A stretch of 5,892 bases of DNA from Candidatus Firestoneibacteriota bacterium (GTDB taxonomy: Bacteria > Oederibacteriota > JAAXVQ01). Positions 5,873-5,892 of the stretch are shown here, one piece after another. Within the stretch, counting starts at the first letter, position 1. Each line of letters starts with the position of its first letter. The notes beneath the pieces were generated by a model. It had not been told where the DNA came from. It saw only the letters and a list, made by a program, of their open reading frames with translations, and did no database searches. A program made the position numbers and the translations under genes. The stretch covers positions 1 through 5,892 of the forward strand of contig JAAXVQ010000148.1 in NCBI GenBank assembly GCA_013335425.1. The letters are read 5' to 3'.

Positions 5873-5892
5873 ATCATAGAACAGAGGCGGGG

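Noticed and set aside
4351..5877. Minus-strand open frames opposite typA (4351-5088 and 5326-5877)
   Set aside because: Both mirror strongly conserved TypA coding sequence and show low-complexity, motif-free translations.

Overview
The window is best read as two unrelated pieces of bacterial DNA joined at about 968-1003. Positions 1 to ~970 are AT-rich (about one third G+C by eye). They hold the 3' part of a bacterial inward-rectifier potassium channel gene (+) and, convergent with it, the last ~76 codons of a protein ending in a type IX secretion (T9SS) sorting domain (-). That domain points to Bacteroidota, Ignavibacteriota or a related FCB lineage. From ~1003 to the end the DNA is clearly G+C-richer (high fifties percent by eye) with a different codon style. 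It carries ordinary chromosomal genes of a probably Gram-negative bacterium that I cannot place to phylum.

Layout: a truncated Kir-type channel (~43-705, +); a hairpin terminator shared by the convergent ends (705-730); the T9SS tail (743-973, -); the composition break; a TM1586-type nitroreductase (1021-1908, +); an exported protein of unknown function (1917-2723, -), convergent with the nitroreductase across an 8-base gap; a short divergent intergenic region with candidate promoters (2724-2805); the adenine glycosylase MutY (2806-3894, +); a 90-base gap with a good sigma-70-like promoter; the ribosome-associated GTPase TypA/BipA (3985-5829, +, TTG start); and a short 3' flank with a weak hairpin. 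No gene-free stretch exceeds 300 bases. I see no tRNA, rRNA, CRISPR, insertion sequence or phage gene.

The genes do not form one pathway. MutY repairs A opposite 8-oxoguanine, TypA acts in ribosome assembly and stress adaptation, and the nitroreductase is a flavin oxidoreductase. They look like an unremarkable housekeeping neighbourhood. The most noteworthy signals are structural. There is a perfect 24-bp inverted repeat at the extreme left end, one arm of which is the channel's pore-helix coding sequence. There is also an abrupt taxonomic and compositional switch that cuts the T9SS protein near the first residues of its sorting domain. The AT-rich piece is thus bounded by two anomalous joints, which I infer to be an assembly or amplification chimera rather than a new biological system. 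I found no convincing undescribed system here.
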